A stretch of 64,000 nt of DNA from contig NZ_JAMTCS010000015.1 of NCBI RefSeq assembly GCF_024171955.1, positions 62,001-126,000 of the forward strand, in the 5' to 3' direction. This document shows positions 42,089 through 49,579 of the stretch, one piece after another; position 1 is the stretch's first letter, and each line of letters starts with the position of its first letter. A program made the position numbers and the translations under genes. The DNA comes from Promicromonospora thailandica (lineage in GTDB: Bacteria > Actinomycetota > Actinomycetes > Actinomycetales > Cellulomonadaceae). The notes under the pieces were generated by a model. It saw nothing but the letters and a program-made list of their open reading frames with translations, did not search any database and was not told where the DNA came from.

Positions 42089-42474
42089 GCGCTCCGCTCC
42101 TTGGTGGCAGTTCCCGAGGCCGTCGTCGCCCCCGGTCCGGACGTGCCTCGGCGGCGGTCCCGCGCGGCCCGGCGCACCTCGGTACCGAGCGCGTCGAGGT
42201 TCGCGACGGAGACCGGCGCCCGGCGCGCGGTCAGCGCACCCAGGATCTCGCGCACCTCGGCGAGGGGCGCGGGATCGAGCACGTAGCGCCGCTCGCGACC
42301 CTCGTCGGTCCCCCGCACCAGCCCGGCGTCGCTGAGCACCCGCAGGTGCTTGCTGATCGCCGGGCGCGACACCGCGTGCTCCCCCGCGAGGTCCACCACG
42401 CGCGCCGGGCCGTCCGCGAGCCGCAGCAGCAGCTCGCGGCGGATCGGATCAGCGATGGCCCCGAAGACGTCCAT
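42085..42474 (-). CDS. ArsR-family transcriptional regulator
   Basis: A 129-residue winged-helix repressor: MDVFGAIADPIRRELLLRLA, then DLAGEHAVSRPAISKHLRVL as recognition helix and GRERRYVLDPAPL as wing. No metal-binding Cys motif is present, in line with the group paired to SRPBCC genes. ATG 42474 is used; a TTG two codons earlier is in frame. No ribosome site is visible and a 20-bp palindrome ends eight bases before the ATG, so the transcript may be leaderless and autorepressed. Confidence 0.87.
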   Translation of the reverse strand: MDVFGAIADPIRRELLLRLADGPARVVDLAGEHAVSRPAISKHLRVLSDAGLVRGTDEGRERRYVLDPAPLAEVREILGALTARRAPVSVANLDALGTEVRRAARDRRRGTSGPGATTASGTATKERSA

Positions 42475-42481
42475 GCACAAA

Positions 42482-42501
42482 TGGTAACCGATCGGTTACC
42501 A
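42482..42501. promoter_or_regulatory. ArsR autoregulatory palindrome
   Basis: TGGTAACCGATCGGTTACCA is a perfect 20-bp palindrome immediately upstream of the ArsR start codon. Its position over the promoter fits direct autorepression. Confidence 0.75.
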
Positions 42502-42526
42502 ATATCAAGCGTGCCGCGGCGGGTGC

Positions 42527-43052
42527 GTGTTCTCGTTCACGACGGTGCAGGCTCCGGCACTGGCGAACGGCCTGGCCGTGTACGGCGGCCGGGGGCGGCA
42601 ACCGCGTCGAGGACAACCTGGTGGCCGACACGGTGAACGCCGCGGCGGGCATCGCGGTCAGCACGCGGTTCGGGGTGCCGTTCACGGGCACCACCACGGT
42701 GGCCCGCAACACCCTGACCCGGACGGGCTCGCGCGAGCCCAACTGGCCGGCCGAGCTCGGCGCGCTGTGGGTGTACGCCGACGTGCACCCGATCGACGCG
42801 CCGATCGTGATCCGGGACCTGACCATCCAGGACAGCACCTACGCGGGGGTGCTCCTGTCGTGGCAGAAGTCGATCCAGCAGGTGAGCTTCGACCGGGTGG
42901 GCATCACCGGGTCGGGCACGTACGGCCTGGAGATCCACGCGACGGGCCGGGCGACGTTCGCGAGCACGACGGTGTCGGGCTCGGGCACGGCGCCCCTGCT
43001 CAACGACATGGGCTACACCCTCGACCGCCAGAACGGCAACACGGGCTTCTGA
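42527..43052 (+). pseudogene. truncated, frameshifted right-handed beta-helix glucanase-like gene
   Basis: The remnant encodes the C-terminal part of a secreted parallel beta-helix protein, resembling mycodextranase/alpha-1,3-glucanase (GH87-type) enzymes: VQAPALANGLAVYGG, then in a second frame NRVEDNLVADTVNAAAGIAV, PNWPAELGALWVYADVH and GSGTYGLEIHATGRATF. The two frames join at 42590-42600, where dropping one G of a five-G run restores a continuous reading. Signal peptide and catalytic parts are missing and the upstream side is the ArsR control region. It is likely a decayed gene; a sequencing error could explain only the frameshift, not the truncation. Confidence 0.7.
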
Positions 43053-43074
43053 CGACCCGAGGTCACCGTGTGGT

Positions 43075-43142
43075 CGCCGTCGAGAACGACCTGCGGGACC
43101 GGAACAGCACCTTCTCGGTCCCGCGGGTCGTTCTCGACGGCG
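43075..43142. terminator. 27-bp hairpin between convergent genes
   Basis: Arms at 43075-43101 and 43116-43142 are complementary over 27 bases with one G-T pair, around a 14-base loop. It sits between the beta-helix relic and the Gfo/Idh gene stop, so it can stop transcription from both sides. Outer arm sequence CGCCGTCGAGAACGACC resembles the arm of the hairpin at 13108. Confidence 0.65.
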
Positions 43143-43146
43143 GGTC

Positions 43147-44220
43147 TCAGGTCAGGGGGACCGGGGGTGGGAGCTGGGCGGTGCTTCTCACCGGGGTGGT
43201 CGTGTCCGTGGTCGCCGCGGTCAGCAGGGAGGTCATGACGTCCAGCACGTGGTAGGCCAGCTCGCCGCTCGCGCGCGGCTGCTCGCCGTCGGGCGTGGCC
43301 GCCAGGTCGGCGACGCCGAACCCGCGCCCCGCGTCCCGGTACCCCGCGCTCGGCTCCAGCACCCGCCAGTCCCCGCCCAGCTCGTGCAGGTGCACCTCGC
43401 CGTCGAACTGGTTCGGGTCGGGCACCACGAGCGAGCCCGACTGCCCGTGCACCTCGATGTTCGACGCGCGGGTCGCGACCGCGTCGAAGCTCATCACCAG
43501 CGTCGACAACGCGCCGGACGCGTGCCGCAGCACGCCCGTCACGTGCGTGTCGACGGCGACCGGCACGGTCTGGCCCGCGCGCGGCCCCGAGCCGATGGTG
43601 CGGGTGTCCCGGGTGTGGCTGGCGGCCCCGATCACCGACACCACCGGCCCCAGCAGCGTGACCAGCGCCGTCACGTAGTACGGCCCCATGTCCAGCAGGG
43701 GGCCGCCACCCGGCTGGTAGTAGAAGTCGGGGTCGGGGTGCCAGCGCTCGTGGCCGGGCGTCACCATGGTCGCCGTCGCCGCGACCGGCGTGCCCACCAG
43801 GCCGTCGTCGATCGCCCGGCGCGCCGTCTGCACGCCGGTGCCCAGCACGGTGTCGGGCGCGCACCCGACCCGCACGCCCGCGGCCCGCGCGGCGTCGAGG
43901 ACCGCACGGGCGTCGGCCAGGTTCGCCGCCAGCGGCTTCTCCCCGTACACGGACTTGCCCGCCGCGATCGCCCGCAGCGCGACGTCGGCGTGCGCCGCCG
44001 GGACGGTCAGGTTGAGCACGAGGTCCACCTCGGGGTCGGTCAGGAGCTCGTCGACGGTCAGGGCGCGCACGCCCTGCGCCGCGGCGACCGCCGCCGAGCG
44101 GGCGGCGTCGAGGTCCGCGACGGCGACGAGCCGCACGCCCTCCAGCCGCTCGAACGTGGTCAGGTACTGCCCCGAGATCGCGCCCGTGCCGACGATCCCG
44201 ACCCTCAGCGGCTGGCCCAC
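43147..44220 (-). CDS. Gfo/Idh/MocA-family oxidoreductase
   Basis: A 357-residue NAD(P)-dependent sugar or inositol-type dehydrogenase. The Rossmann motif is VGIVGTGAISGQYL near the N-terminus, the EKP motif is in SVYGEKPLAANL, and GGGPLLDMGPYYVTALV supplies the family's substrate-side residues. The GTG at 44220 overlaps the ThuA gene by 16 bp, with AGAGGGG upstream. ThuA plus Gfo/Idh under a LacI regulator is a recurrent set for oxidation of sugars or disaccharides. Confidence 0.88.
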   Translation of the reverse strand: MGQPLRVGIVGTGAISGQYLTTFERLEGVRLVAVADLDAARSAAVAAAQGVRALTVDELLTDPEVDLVLNLTVPAAHADVALRAIAAGKSVYGEKPLAANLADARAVLDAARAAGVRVGCAPDTVLGTGVQTARRAIDDGLVGTPVAATATMVTPGHERWHPDPDFYYQPGGGPLLDMGPYYVTALVTLLGPVVSVIGAASHTRDTRTIGSGPRAGQTVPVAVDTHVTGVLRHASGALSTLVMSFDAVATRASNIEVHGQSGSLVVPDPNQFDGEVHLHELGGDWRVLEPSAGYRDAGRGFGVADLAATPDGEQPRASGELAYHVLDVMTSLLTAATTDTTTPVRSTAQLPPPVPLT

Positions 44221-44909
44221 AGGATGCCCCTCTCGATGATGGTGCGGACGTTCGGGTCCTGGACGACGGCGAGCTCGTGGCCCGGCGTCGACACGAAGAC
44301 GCGGCCCTGCCCCCACTGCCGCGTCCAGACGGCCGGGCACGTGACCGGCCGGTGCCACGGGTCGAAGTCCCGCGCGGGCAGCGTGGTCGTGGCCAGCACG
44401 TCGTTGTACTCGTCGGACAGCACCCAGTACTGCTCCGTGGTCAGCTCGAAGCTGTCCAGGCCCGCGACGATCGGGTGGTCGGCGCGCTCGGGCACGATGT
44501 CGACCGTGTACCGCACGAAGTTGTCGCTCGCCTCGCCCGCCAGCTCCTCGCGGGGCGCCTTCGGCGGGTGCGCGGCGAACTGCCCGCCGATCAGCTGCAG
44601 GTAGTCCGAGCTGTTCCGGTAGGAGTCGGCGATGCCGCCGTGCCACCCCGCCAGCCCGGTGCCCGCCGCCACGGCCGCGATCAGGCCGCGCAGCTCGTCC
44701 GGCTCGATGGTGCTCATGGTGTTCGTCTGGACGATCACGTCCACGCCGGCGAGGTAGCCGGTGTCCGCGTACACCGCGGTCGACTCCTCGATCCGCACGT
44801 CGTACCCCTGCCCGGTCAGGTAGGGCACGAACGCGTCGGTGGTCTCGACGGGCTCGTGCCCCGTCCATCCCCCGCGCACCACCAGGGCCTGCTTCGACGT
44901 CGCTGTCAT
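44205..44909 (-). CDS. ThuA-family protein
   Basis: A 234-residue protein of the trehalose-utilisation (ThuA) type: VVRGGWTGHEPVETTDAFVP, GLAGWHGGIADSYRNSSDY, GGQFAAHPP and PVTCPAVWTRQWGQGRVFVSTPGHE. ThuA proteins have a class I glutamine-amidotransferase-like fold without that activity and act in disaccharide oxidation pathways. First gene of the pair, just after two TTGCGCAA palindromes and divergent from a LacI gene. Confidence 0.88.
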   Translation of the reverse strand: MTATSKQALVVRGGWTGHEPVETTDAFVPYLTGQGYDVRIEESTAVYADTGYLAGVDVIVQTNTMSTIEPDELRGLIAAVAAGTGLAGWHGGIADSYRNSSDYLQLIGGQFAAHPPKAPREELAGEASDNFVRYTVDIVPERADHPIVAGLDSFELTTEQYWVLSDEYNDVLATTTLPARDFDPWHRPVTCPAVWTRQWGQGRVFVSTPGHELAVVQDPNVRTIIERGILWASR

Positions 44910-44923
44910 GTACCACTCCCCAC

Positions 44924-45010
44924 GTTGCGCAACTTGCGGGCCGCCTTGCGCCGCCCGTCCTTGATACCCGAGCGACTTGCGCAGATCAACCCCCAGTTAG
45001 TTGCGCAACT
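44924..45010. promoter_or_regulatory. LacI-type operators in the thuA/lacI divergent gap
   Basis: GTTGCGCAAC at 44924-44933 and AGTTGCGCAACT at 44999-45010 are perfect palindromes sharing the core TTGCGCAA, with a weaker copy CTTGCGCAG around 44976-44984. One lies just before each divergent start, so the facing LacI protein probably controls both directions. Confidence 0.75.
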
Positions 45011-45036
45011 TCGCCGAGCGGCCGTACGGTCGTGGG

Positions 45037-46092
45037 ATGGACCAGGCACGGCGCACCACCCTGGCGGACGTCGCCCGCGCGGCTGGCACCACGGTGCCCA
45101 CCGTGTCCAAGGTGCTGAGCGGCCGCTCCGACGTGTCCGACGGCACGCGCGACCGCGTGATGCGCCTCGTCGCCGAGCTCGGGTACGAGGGCCGGGCCGG
45201 CCGGGCGGCGCCGCCCGCCCGCGGCGGCTCCTCGCGTGACGGGCGGCCACCCTTCGTGGACCTGGTGCTGGCCGGCGTCGAGGGAACGTGGGCGGGCCGC
45301 GCGCTGAGCGGCGTCGAGCGCGCCGCCACGGAGGCGGGCGTCGACGTCGTCGTCTCGGTCGCGCGGGCGGGCGACGACGCCTGGCTCACCCGGCTGCTCG
45401 CCCGCCGGCCGCGGGGCGCGGTCCTGGCCCTCGTCGACCCGTCGGCCGGGCAGCTCGCGACGCTCGCCGCGGCTCACGTCCCGGTGGTGCTGCTCGACCC
45501 CGTGCGCCAGCCGCCGGGCACCGCCGCGAGCGTCGGCGCGGCCAACTGGGCCGGGGGCCGTGCCGCCGCCGAGCACCTGCTCGGACTGGGGCACCGGCGG
45601 CTCGGTGTCGTCGCCGGACGCCGCAGCCACCTCTACAGCCAGGCCCGTGTGGACGGGTTCCGCTCCGCCGTCACGCAGGCGGGGGTGGGCCTCCCGGACG
45701 GGCGCGTGGTGCACACCGACTGGCACCGGGCCGGCGCCGGGGAGCAGGCGACCAGGCTCCTGACCGGCTCCGACGCCCCGACCGCGGTGTTCGCCTGCTC
45801 CGACACCATCGCACTGGGCGTGTACGACGCCGCCGCCGCGCTGGGTCTGCGCGTGCCCGACGACCTCAGCGTGGTCGGCTTCGACGACCTGCCCGAGGCG
45901 CAGTGGGCCGCCCCGCCGCTGACCACCGTGCACCAGCCGATCGCGGAGATGGGCGGCGCCGCGCTGCGGATGCTGCTGCGCGTCAGCGCCGACCCGCCGC
46001 GCCAGGCACCCAGCCAGACACCCCGCCAGGCCCCCCGCGAGGAGCTCGCGACGCACCTCGTGGTGCGCGGCTCCACGGCGCCCGCGCGCTGA
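45037..46092 (+). CDS. LacI-family transcriptional regulator
   Basis: A 351-residue repressor with TLADVARAAGTTVPTVSKVL at the N-terminus and a periplasmic-binding-like effector domain (VVLLDPVRQPPG, HRRLGVVAGRRSHLY, DDLSVVGFDDLPEA, PLTTVHQPIAEMG). A Pro/Gln/Arg repeat (PPRQAPSQTPRQAP) is inserted near the C-terminus. It faces the ThuA/Gfo-Idh pair across a gap with matching palindromes. Effector unknown, probably a sugar or disaccharide. Confidence 0.9.
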   Translation: MDQARRTTLADVARAAGTTVPTVSKVLSGRSDVSDGTRDRVMRLVAELGYEGRAGRAAPPARGGSSRDGRPPFVDLVLAGVEGTWAGRALSGVERAATEAGVDVVVSVARAGDDAWLTRLLARRPRGAVLALVDPSAGQLATLAAAHVPVVLLDPVRQPPGTAASVGAANWAGGRAAAEHLLGLGHRRLGVVAGRRSHLYSQARVDGFRSAVTQAGVGLPDGRVVHTDWHRAGAGEQATRLLTGSDAPTAVFACSDTIALGVYDAAAALGLRVPDDLSVVGFDDLPEAQWAAPPLTTVHQPIAEMGGAALRMLLRVSADPPRQAPSQTPRQAPREELATHLVVRGSTAPAR

Positions 46093-46110
46093 CCGCTGTC
46101 AGACCCGTTC

Positions 46111-47802
46111 TCAGCCGTGCAGCCGCAGCAGCGGGTCGGGGCTGTGCACGCCACGGGGCCGGTAGCCCAGGGCGTCGGCGAGGCCGAGGAGGTCGGCGAG
46201 GTACCAGACGATCGCGAGCCACATCTCGGTGCCCTGCAGACCGGGCACGCCGTCCGGGCCGGTGCTGTCCGGGGCGAAGGCGAGGCCCGCGCCGTCCGAC
46301 CAGCTCCCCAGCGCGCGCCGCAGCGCGTCCCGGGCCCACGCCTCGGCGTCGGAGCGGCGGTGCCCCGTCTGCCGGGCCGCGAGCCAGAGCGGGTGCACCA
46401 CGTCCAGCACGTTGCACGCCGTGTACCCGTCGGGCGCCGCCAGGTACGGGTCGGCGGCGTGCTCCAGCACGGTGTCGACCGCGGCGTGCGGGTACGGCAG
46501 CGGCAGGCCGAGCTGGGCGTAGGAGCCGCGGGTCAGCCGGTAGAAGCCGTTGACCGCCTGCAGCCACCGGGGCGCGGGCTGCGGCGCTCCCCACAGGCCG
46601 GTCGCGGGGTCGGCGCGCGCCGTGAGCCAGCCGAGCAGGGCGTACAGCGGGCCGGTGCCGCCGTCGTCGAACCGGTCGCCGAAGTCGGTCGCGTTCAGGG
46701 CGCACGCCGTGGCCAGCGCGTCGACGGCGGCACCGCTCCCCCAGGCACCCGCACCCCAGTCACGGGCCTCCAGGGCGCGCACCACCTCGCGGCCGGACAG
46801 CGCGTGCACCGCCCGCACCGGGTACGGAAGGCGGCCGCCGAGCAGGCGCACGGCGTACCCGACGCTCAGCACGTGGTAGCTCGCCGGGCCGTCGAAGGGG
46901 TCCGGCGGCCCGGCGGGCGCGAGGGGGGAGGCCAGGCCGGCGTCCGACAGGTCGCCCTCGGGCACCAGCCCGGTGGCCGGGTCCTGCCGGGCGGTGAGCC
47001 GGTGCACGAGGTCCGCGGCGTCGAACCCGGGCGGCGGGCCGCCGAGCAGCAGGTCGGCGATCTCCACGGCGTCGGCCCACGGCCGGACCGCGGGCGGGCG
47101 CGGGCCCGCCGCGGCGGCCGGGCGGTCCACGAACCGGCCGTCCTCGAAGCACCGCGCCAGCACGGCGGACGCCTGTGCGCGGGCCCGGTCGCCGAAGGCG
47201 CGCAGGTCGGCCGCGAGACCGGCCGAGCCCGCCCGGTCCGCCCGGCGGTCCCGGACCACGCGGGCCGGGTTGCCCGCCACGACCGCCCACGCGGGCACGT
47301 CCTTGGTGACCACGGCGCCCGCGCCGACGACCGCGTGGTCCCCGACCGTGACGCCGTCCAGGACCGTGACGTTCGAGCCCACCCACACGTCGTCGCCCAG
47401 CACGATGCCCTTGCTCCACGTGTCCTGCCGGTGCACGGGCAGGTGCGGCTCCATGGCGTGGTTGAAGCCGAGGATCGAGGTGTGGGCGCCGATCCGCACG
47501 CCGTCACCCGCCCGCACGTCGCCCCGCACGACCGCGTACGGGTTGACGGAGCAGTCCGCGCCGAGCGTCACCTCACCCGTGAGGTAGGCGTGCGCCGCCA
47601 CGTAGGTACGGTCGCCCAGGGCGAGCCGGTCGCAGAACACCGCGGCACCCGGCGCGACGAACACGCCCTCGCCCAGCTCCGCGCCCGCGGCCTCCAGCTC
47701 CGACCGCCGGGCCTCCTGCACCGCCCCCTCCGCGGACCCGGGGTCGTACTCCCAGGGCAGGTAGTCGATGCGTCGGACGCCGTCGGCCGGGGTGGGGTGC
47801 AC
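46111..47802 (-). CDS. hexapeptide-repeat acyltransferase fused to an alpha-toroid domain
   Basis: A 563-residue two-domain protein. Residues 40-185 form a left-handed beta-helix of hexapeptide repeats (GEGVFVAPGAAVFCDRL, GIVLGDDVWVGSNVTVLDGV, VVGAGAVVTKDVPAWAVVAG), like maltose or galactoside O-acetyltransferases. Residues 215-560 are helical with repeated Trp/Leu/Gly and W-x3-V/A-x-G elements (DPATGLWGAPQPAP, ACNVLDVVHPLWLAARQ) that look like an alpha/alpha-toroid of glycosidase or terpene-cyclase kind. The fusion is unusual; the toroid may hold the glycan being acylated. No partner gene is obvious. Confidence 0.75.
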   Translation of the reverse strand: MHPTPADGVRRIDYLPWEYDPGSAEGAVQEARRSELEAAGAELGEGVFVAPGAAVFCDRLALGDRTYVAAHAYLTGEVTLGADCSVNPYAVVRGDVRAGDGVRIGAHTSILGFNHAMEPHLPVHRQDTWSKGIVLGDDVWVGSNVTVLDGVTVGDHAVVGAGAVVTKDVPAWAVVAGNPARVVRDRRADRAGSAGLAADLRAFGDRARAQASAVLARCFEDGRFVDRPAAAAGPRPPAVRPWADAVEIADLLLGGPPPGFDAADLVHRLTARQDPATGLVPEGDLSDAGLASPLAPAGPPDPFDGPASYHVLSVGYAVRLLGGRLPYPVRAVHALSGREVVRALEARDWGAGAWGSGAAVDALATACALNATDFGDRFDDGGTGPLYALLGWLTARADPATGLWGAPQPAPRWLQAVNGFYRLTRGSYAQLGLPLPYPHAAVDTVLEHAADPYLAAPDGYTACNVLDVVHPLWLAARQTGHRRSDAEAWARDALRRALGSWSDGAGLAFAPDSTGPDGVPGLQGTEMWLAIVWYLADLLGLADALGYRPRGVHSPDPLLRLHG

Positions 47803-47833
47803 CCGGCAACCCTACGGCCTCAGCGGTCGGGCC

Positions 47834-48253
47834 TCAGCGGTTGGGCTCGGCGCGGGAGATGTCCGCGAGCGCGGACGTCGGGTCCCGCTCGATGGCGAGG
47901 TCGCCGATCGAGACGATGCCCACCAGGACGTTGCCGTCCAGGACGGGGGCGCGGCGTACGGCGGCGGCCCGCATCACCTCGACGGCGGTCTCCACGGGGT
48001 CGGTGATGCCGACGGTGGCGACCTGCTCGCTGGCCACCTGCCCCACTGTCGCGTCGGCGCCGAGCCCGGCGCCCAGGCCCCGCACCACGAGGTCGCGGTC
48101 CGTGACGACGCCGGTGGCCGTGGGCCCGGAGCGCACCACGAGCACGCCCACGTCCTCCTGGGCCATGAGCCGGGCGGCCTCCTGGATGGTCTCGGTCGAG
48201 TCGACGGTGGTGGGCGCCGGGGTCATGACGTCGGCGACGGTCTGCTGGGTCAT
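47834..48253 (-). CDS. tandem CBS-domain protein
   Basis: A 139-residue protein consisting of two CBS domains: VADVMTPAPTTVDSTETI and VGVLVVRSGPTATGVVTDRDLV in the first, ATVGITDPVETAVEVM and RRAPVLDGNVLVGIVSIGDL in the second. Such stand-alone modules bind adenosyl nucleotides and are often stress-associated (hypoxia-response-like) in actinobacteria. GGAGG lies upstream. Regulatory partner unknown. Confidence 0.9.
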   Translation of the reverse strand: MTQQTVADVMTPAPTTVDSTETIQEAARLMAQEDVGVLVVRSGPTATGVVTDRDLVVRGLGAGLGADATVGQVASEQVATVGITDPVETAVEVMRAAAVRRAPVLDGNVLVGIVSIGDLAIERDPTSALADISRAEPNR

Positions 48254-48334
48254 GGCGGTTACCTCCGGGGGTGTGGTGCCGACGGCGATCTGCTCGCCGA
48301 CCTCTCCACCGTGGCGCGGCCGCGGGGCACTCGC

Positions 48335-48386
48335 ACGCGCTCACACCACGCGCTCACTCCACGCGCTCACACCACGCACTCACTCC
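48335..48386. repeat. four tandem 13-bp repeats over a gene end
   Basis: Units ACGCGCTCACACC, ACGCGCTCACTCC, ACGCGCTCACACC and ACGCACTCACTCC follow without spacing. The last unit contains the stop codon of the FMN reductase gene. Alternating A/T at one position gives an apparent 26-bp higher-order unit. Confidence 0.8.
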
Positions 48387-48985
48387 TGGTGCGCCGGCAC
48401 CGGCGTCGCGGCCAGCGCCGTCGCGACGGCGTGCAGGTTGTGCGCCATGAGGCGGCCGGTGCTGTGCGACCACTCGTGCCCGTGGTCGGTCTGCGGGTAC
48501 TCGTCGCCGGGGCCGGGGCCCTGGTTCCAGTAGGTCCAGGCCTGGCCGGGGATCGTGTAGCCGATGTCGGCCAACGCACCGCTGATCTCGGAGATCACGT
48601 GGTGGGCGCCGTCCTCGTTGCCCGTCACGACCACCCCGGCCACCCGGTTGTAGGCCACGGGGGTGCCGTCCGGCGACGTCTCGGACAGCATGGCGTCCAT
48701 CCGCTCCAGCATCCGCTGGGCCACGGACGACGGCCGGCCCAGCCACGTGGGGCTGACGACCACGAGGATCTCGGCGTCCAGGAGCCGCTCGTGGACGTCG
48801 GGCCACTGGTCGTGACCGCCGAGATCGGTGACGACGCCGGGCGGCACGTCGAGGTCGGCGAGCCGCACGTGGTCCACGGTGACGCCGCGCGCCTGGAGCG
48901 CCTCGGCGACGACGGCCGCGAGCGCCTCGGTGTTGGAGGGTTCTGGCGAGGGCTTGAGCGTGCAGCTGATGAACAGGGCCTTCAT
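48380..48985 (-). CDS. NAD(P)H-dependent FMN reductase / flavodoxin-like protein
   Basis: A 201-residue flavodoxin-fold protein: MKALFISCTLKPSPEPSNTE is the flavin phosphate loop and VVVSPTWLGRPSSVAQRMLERMD the second flavin-binding region; GNEDGAHHVISEISGAL is typical of NADPH-dependent FMN reductases. Stands alone on the minus strand, its end inside a tandem repeat array. Physiological acceptor unknown. Confidence 0.87.
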   Translation of the reverse strand: MKALFISCTLKPSPEPSNTEALAAVVAEALQARGVTVDHVRLADLDVPPGVVTDLGGHDQWPDVHERLLDAEILVVVSPTWLGRPSSVAQRMLERMDAMLSETSPDGTPVAYNRVAGVVVTGNEDGAHHVISEISGALADIGYTIPGQAWTYWNQGPGPGDEYPQTDHGHEWSHSTGRLMAHNLHAVATALAATPVPAHQE

Positions 48986-49095
48986 GGGGACACCTCGGCA
49001 GGTCTCGACGCCGGCAGCCGCTTCTCGACCGTTGTCACGGTAACGCGGGGGTCCCGCACTCACGACCGGTGCTCTCGGCCGGTGCGCTGGGCCCA

Positions 49096-49527
49096 TCAGG
49101 TGCCGTCGGCGCCCGGTGCGAACGCCTGCGCGTAGAGCGTGCCCGCCTCCTCCACGGCGGCGGGGTCCACCGAGGCGACGGGGGTGATGCCCACCAGGAG
49201 CGGTTCGCAGTCGGGTCCGCGGGCGGAGATCTCGCCGGTCAGCAGCCAGGGGAACCGGTCGCCCACCATGAGGTGGGCGTACTGGCGCAGCTGCCGGGCG
49301 GCCCAGTGCTCGGCGGGCCGCGTCCACCACGGTTCGGGTGTCATGGGGTTCACGCTGAGCCCGGGCAGCATGCAGCCGCTCTCGTGGTCGCGGCTCACGG
49401 TGGTGCGGTCGACGTCCGGCCCGGCGCTGAACCGCACGTAGACGGGCGCCAGGACCTCGGTGAGCTCCACGACCTCGGCGAGGGAGCGCAGGTGCGGTAT
49501 CCCCTCCGGGAGCAGCACGCCGCTCAT
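49096..49527 (-). CDS. DUF6098-like conserved protein
   Basis: A 143-residue protein with the conserved phrases LAPVYVRFSAGPDVDR, GCMLPGLSVNPMTPEPWW and WAARQLRQYAHLM, which I recognise as an actinobacterial family of unknown function (DUF6098). The chosen ATG removes 24 non-conserved residues. Likely cytoplasmic. No functional clue from neighbours. Confidence 0.65.
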   Translation of the reverse strand: MSGVLLPEGIPHLRSLAEVVELTEVLAPVYVRFSAGPDVDRTTVSRDHESGCMLPGLSVNPMTPEPWWTRPAEHWAARQLRQYAHLMVGDRFPWLLTGEISARGPDCEPLLVGITPVASVDPAAVEEAGTLYAQAFAPGADGT

Positions 49528-49579
49528 CGACCCTCCGTCCGTCGGGGCGGCGTCGTGGTCCCGCCCTCCGTCCGCCACG

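Noticed and set aside
48335-48386. Short regular repeats as a possible CRISPR array
   Set aside because: Units are contiguous with no spacers, only 13 bp, and no cas genes are present.
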